Source: Streptomyces sp. WAC08241 (GTDB lineage Bacteria > Actinomycetota > Actinomycetes > Streptomycetales > Streptomycetaceae). From it: a stretch of DNA of 64,000 bases. This document shows, piece by piece, positions 60,919-64,000 of this stretch (within the stretch, counting starts at the first letter, position 1; every line of letters starts with the position of its first letter). The stretch is taken from the NCBI GenBank assembly GCA_007858575.1, contig CP042279.1, forward strand, positions 5,954,501-6,018,500, written 5' to 3'. The position numbers and the translations under genes were made by a program. The notes beneath the pieces are model-generated. The model was not told the DNA's origin. It saw nothing but the letters and a program-made list of their open reading frames with translations, and made no database searches.

Positions 60919-62235
60919 CTACTGCTCCGGCAGCCGCAGGACCGGGAAGCTGCCCGTGTTCGTCGGCGCGTGGTCCGGGAGCCACAGGACCGCGATGGCC
61001 CCGCCCACCCCGTTCGGCGCCCCTCGGAGGCCACGTTCCGGAAGGTCAGCCGGGCGCCGAGGACCCGTGCCTGGCCCGACGCGATCGTCAGGCCCAGGCC
61101 GTGGCCCTGGCCCGCGCGGTCGCTCGACCCCGTACGGAACCGGCTCGGGCCCTCCCTGAGGAGGGACTCCGGGAAGCCCGGACCGTGGTCGCGGACCCGC
61201 ACCACCCGGCCCTCCACCGTCACCTCCACCGGCGGCTTCCCGTGTTTGGCCGCGTTGGCGAGGAGGTTGCCCAGGACGCGTTCGAGCCGGCGCGGGTCGG
61301 TGTTCACCCAGGAGTCGTGGACGACCCGGACGACGACCCCGGGGTCCAGGGTCCGCACCCGCCGCTCCACGAACTCCCCGAGCGCGATCTCCTGGAGCTC
61401 GGCCCGCTCCGACGCGCTGTCGAGCCGGGCCACCTCCAGGACGTCCTCGACCAGCGTCCGCATCGCCTGCGCCCGGTCCCGCACCAGCTCCGTCGGGCGC
61501 CCCGGCGGCAGCAGCTCGGCCGCCGTGAGCAGCCCCGTGACGGGGTGCGCAGCTCGTGCGCGATGTCCGCGGTGACCCGCCGCTCGGCCTCGATCCGCTC
61601 GTTCAGGGCGTCGGTCAGGGCGTCGACCGCCCACGCCAGGTCGTCGGTCTCGTCCCGTACGACCCCGCCGACCGCCTCCCGCACCCGCACGTCCGTGTTG
61701 CCCTGGCGACCCGGCCGGCCGCCACGGCTGCCTTCCGCAGCCGCCGCGAGAGCCGGCCGCCGATGAGCACGCCGAGCGCGCAGCCGCCGAAGACCACCGA
61801 GACCGAGCCGATGACGAGCGCCCGGTCCAGATCGCCCATGATCTTCGCGCTGCGGTCGGCGAAGGGGATGTGCAGCGACAGGACGTCGCCGTTGGCGAGC
61901 GGCACGGCCGCCCACACGTCGGGCGGACCGCCGTGCCGGTGCTCCTGCACGTACGTCCCGCGCCGGTTGTCCCGCATCAGCCGGTCGAGCTCCCGCGGCA
62001 GCGCCGGATCGTTGATCTTGGTGCCGAAGCGGGGCTCCTTGGGCTTCGACGTCTCGTACAGCCGCTGCGCGAAGAGCAGCCGCTCCATCTGGACCTCGCG
62101 CGCGTTGTCCAGCATCGAGATCCGGGCGGCGTTGTGCACGACCACGCTCAGGGTGACCGCGATGAGGGCGCCGACCGCCGCGATGGCGACGGCGATCTTC
62201 CAGCGGACCCCGGTGCGCAGGGGGAACGGCCTCAC
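60919..62235 (-). CDS. cseC: Two-component sensor histidine kinase (CseC-like)
   Basis: About 439 residues. First membrane helix WKIAVAIAAVGALIAVTLSV, an extracytoplasmic sensor domain of about 110 residues, a second helix LVIGSVSVVFGGCALGVLIG, a HAMP linker, HisKA with phospho-acceptor His in TADIAHELRTP, then the ATPase (LGNLLANAAKHG N-box, RDHGPGF, GHGLGLTIAS). The order with cseB, cseA and sigE identifies the CseBC system, which senses cell-envelope stress. GTG at 62235 overlaps the cseB stop. Frame breaks near 61705, 61550 and 61020. Confidence 0.88.
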
Positions 62236-62933
62236 CCGCCCTGGCCCCGGAGCTTGTAGCCGAAGCCGCGCACGGTCTCGATCCTGTCCTGGCCGATCTT
62301 GGCCCGCAGCCGCTGCACGTGCACGTCCACGACCCGGGTGTCGCCGCCCCAGCCGTAGTCCCAGACCCGCTCCAGGAGCTTGTCCCGGGACAGCACGGTG
62401 CCGGGCGCCGACGAGAACTCCAGGAGCAGCCGCATCTCGGTCGGGGTCAGCGCCACCGGCGCCCCGCCCCTCCCGACCTCCATGCCCTCGGTGTCGACCT
62501 CCAGGTCCCCGAAGACGAGCAGCCCGCCGTCCCCCGGCCCCTCCCCGGCCTCGCCGCCGCCGGCGTGCCCGAAGCGGCGCAGCACGGCCCGGATGCGGGC
62601 CATCAGGACCGAGCCGTCGAAGGGCTTGGTGACGTAGTCGTCCGCCCCGGCCTCCAGGCCGAGGACGACGTCGATGGAGTCGGCGCGCGCCGACAGCATG
62701 ATCACCGGGACCGTCGACTCGTCGCGGATGCGGCGGCAGAGGCTGACGCCGTCCATGCCCGGCAGCATCACGTCGAGCAGGGCGATGTCCGGCCGCCGCG
62801 CCCGGAAGGAGTCCAGGCCGGAGAGGCCGTCGGGCATGGCCGTGACCCGGAAGCCGTCCCGCTCCAGGGCGAGCTGGGTGGCCTCACGGATGACGTCGTC
62901 GTCCTCGACGAACAGGACATGGGTTTCGGCCAT
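62232..62933 (-). CDS. cseB: OmpR/PhoB-family response regulator (CseB-like)
   Basis: 233 residues, intact. Receiver: HVLFVEDDDVIREATQLALE, phospho-acceptor Asp in DIALLDVMLPGMDG, conserved Lys in DDYVTKPFDGS. The C-terminal winged helix reads LTPTEMRLLLEFSSAPGTVL and WGGDTRVVDVHVQRLRAKIG. In S. coelicolor CseB activates sigE in response to envelope damage. It is translationally coupled to the kinase (GTGA overlap). Confidence 0.93.
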   Translation of the reverse strand: MAETHVLFVEDDDVIREATQLALERDGFRVTAMPDGLSGLDSFRARRPDIALLDVMLPGMDGVSLCRRIRDESTVPVIMLSARADSIDVVLGLEAGADDYVTKPFDGSVLMARIRAVLRRFGHAGGGEAGEGPGDGGLLVFGDLEVDTEGMEVGRGGAPVALTPTEMRLLLEFSSAPGTVLSRDKLLERVWDYGWGGDTRVVDVHVQRLRAKIGQDRIETVRGFGYKLRGQGG

Positions 62934-63007
62934 CGTGGGGGTTCCTCCGGGATCGTGCGCTCTCCGGGTCTCTTCGGCGCGCTTTCCTGCGTCTCTTCGG
63001 GTGCGGC

Positions 63008-63807
63008 TCAGTCCCCGGGGTCTGGCTCGGCGCGGGCTCCAGGCCTCGCCCTCGCCGACCGACCGGCTGTAGTCGTTGTGGACCCAGTCGTGCTGGGTGA
63101 ACCTGTTGCCGGTCCAGCGGTACGTGATCACGTCCTCGCCCGGTACGCGACCGGGTCGCCCTTCGCGTACACCTGCTTGGTGACGATCAGGTCGCCCCGG
63201 TCGATCGTGGCGTACACCGCCGCGTCCTCGGCCGCGAAGACGTTCTCGTAGCCGTCGTTCCGGCTGCGGTAGACGTACGTGCCGATGCCGATGCCGTCAC
63301 CGCAGGTCATCACGTTGACGACGACGTCGGGGGCGGGCGCGTTCGTGAGGTTGCCGTAGGAGGCGTCCACCGGGTACGAGTCCGCCGCGCACGGCTTCAG
63401 GTCGTCCTTGAACCGCTCGCTGATCTTCGGATCGGCCTTGAGCAGCCGGATCGGGTCCACCCGCTCCGCCGACTGCGGGCCCGTGACGGCCGACGCGGAG
63501 GGTGGGGCGGCCGCGGCGATCCCGTCGCTGCGGGCCGCGCCCTCGTCGCGGGAGCCCGTGCCGCCGGTGGAACAGGCGGCCAGGGAGAGGCCGACGGCGA
63601 CGAGCCCGGCCGTCGCCGTGGCGCCCGCGACCCGGGCGGTACGCCGAGGGCGGCGGCGTCCGGCGGAAGCCGGTCGCCGCCGCCGGGGCCGCGGAAGTCG
63701 TCGTCGGATCCGTCGTCGGGACGGTCGTCGAAAGGGCCGTCGGGTCCGTCGCCGTGTCCGGGGTCTCTGCCGGATGCGTCGTCGGGCCCGTCCTCTATGC
63801 CGCGCAC
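63008..63807 (-). CDS. cseA: Lipoprotein CseA-like, with long acidic pre-lipobox region
   Basis: About 267 residues. GLVAVGLSLAACSTGG is a lipobox, with the Cys some 78 codons after the GTG at 63807; the preceding stretch is Asp/Gly-rich. The mature part (LLKADPKISERFKDDLKPCA, DVVVNVMTCGDGIGIGTYVY, RWTGNRFTQHDWVHNDYSRS) is a secreted domain with two conserved cysteines. CseA in S. coelicolor negatively affects sigE expression. It lies between sigE and cseB. Frame breaks near 63655, 63145 and 63045, so both the start and the stop (63008) are approximate; a later start nearer the lipobox is possible. Confidence 0.75.
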
Positions 63808-64000
63808 CGCGCACGCCCCCTTCGTCGCCTCGTACGGTCGTCCGCTCCCCGGCCCGCCCCAGGGCGCGGGCGTCGAGGTCGCGGCTCTCCAGCTCCTGCC
63901 GGAGCCGGGCGAGCGCGCGGTGGAGCGTGGACTTCACCGTACCGGTCGACATGCCGAGCGCCGCCGCCGTCTCCTCCGTGCTCATCTGTTCCCAGTGGCG
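63795..64000 (-). CDS. sigE: ECF sigma factor SigE-like, C-terminal part
   Basis: Only about the last 67 residues are inside the window. RHWEQMSTEETAAALGMSTG, then TVKSTLHRALARLRQELE, is the sigma region 4 helix-turn-helix that contacts the -35 element. Position upstream of cseA-cseB-cseC identifies SigE, the envelope-stress sigma factor. After restoring a lost G the stop falls at 63795-63797, overlapping the cseA GTG. Confidence 0.85.
   Translation of the reverse strand, partial: PLGTDEHGGDGGGARHVDRYGEVHAPPRARPAPAGAGEPRPRRPRPGAGRGADDRTRRRRGRARCAA

Overview
The window is high-GC actinobacterial chromosome, almost certainly Streptomyces. GC is near 73 percent with G/C third codon positions and frequent GTG starts. 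The gene order is the conserved Streptomyces core: ppa, dacB, tilS, hpt, ftsH, folE, folP-folB-folK, panC-nadB-nadC-coaX, lsr2, clpC and sigE-cseA-cseB-cseC. No rRNA, tRNA, CRISPR array or insertion sequence was seen.

Sequence quality governs how the window must be read. Most long genes switch frame one to ten times, typically where a C or G run is one base short, while protein similarity continues across each switch. This affects core enzymes (FtsH, FolP, NadB, TilS, ClpC) as much as accessory genes, so I treat it as uncorrected sequencing or assembly error. Each such gene is annotated as one CDS with approximate break positions.

Layout. 1-8.9 kb: a divergent anti-sigma-type ATPase and Scr1-type regulator, an aldehyde dehydrogenase, DinB and PadR genes, a drug-type ABC exporter with a well-formed promoter and palindromic operators, a ClC-type channel, a YbjQ protein and a DedA protein. 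9-20.5 kb: ThrE, Ppa, DacB, a zinc protease, TilS, Hpt, FtsH and FolE, then an intein-derived LAGLIDADG endonuclease directly behind folE, and a histidine phosphatase. 20.5-25.4 kb (minus strand): lysX-like gene, folP, NTF2-like gene, folB, folK and DUF3180, mostly overlapping or closely spaced. 25.5-31.8 kb: an esterase, an osmoprotectant ABC importer split into divergent units, a coiled-coil protein and an acetyltransferase. 31.8-38.9 kb: a MidA/NDUFAF7-type methyltransferase beside a lone nuoD, a two-component pair, a DUF5937-like regulator with palindromic operators and a threonine aldolase-like lyase. 38.9-45 kb: DUF2520, panC (with a repeat-encoded extension), nadB, nadC and coaX, forming an NAD and CoA precursor operon. 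45-51 kb: small genes, a BlaI regulator, an acetyltransferase, lsr2 and clpC. 51.1-57.3 kb: a three-gene NACHT operon. 57.8-64 kb: an M23 peptidase, a TetR/MFS efflux pair sharing a large inverted repeat, and cseC-cseB-cseA-sigE.

The strongest candidate for a little-described system is the operon at 51156-57314. It encodes a NACHT protein with a helical N-terminus, a trypco2-like partner, and a second NACHT protein with an N-terminal trypsin-like protease. Both NACHT proteins end in leucine-rich segments, the architecture of bacterial NLR-type conflict systems. The second is the folE/homing-endonuclease locus, where folE is intact but its 3' half has abrupt low-GC, rare-codon composition next to the endonuclease gene.
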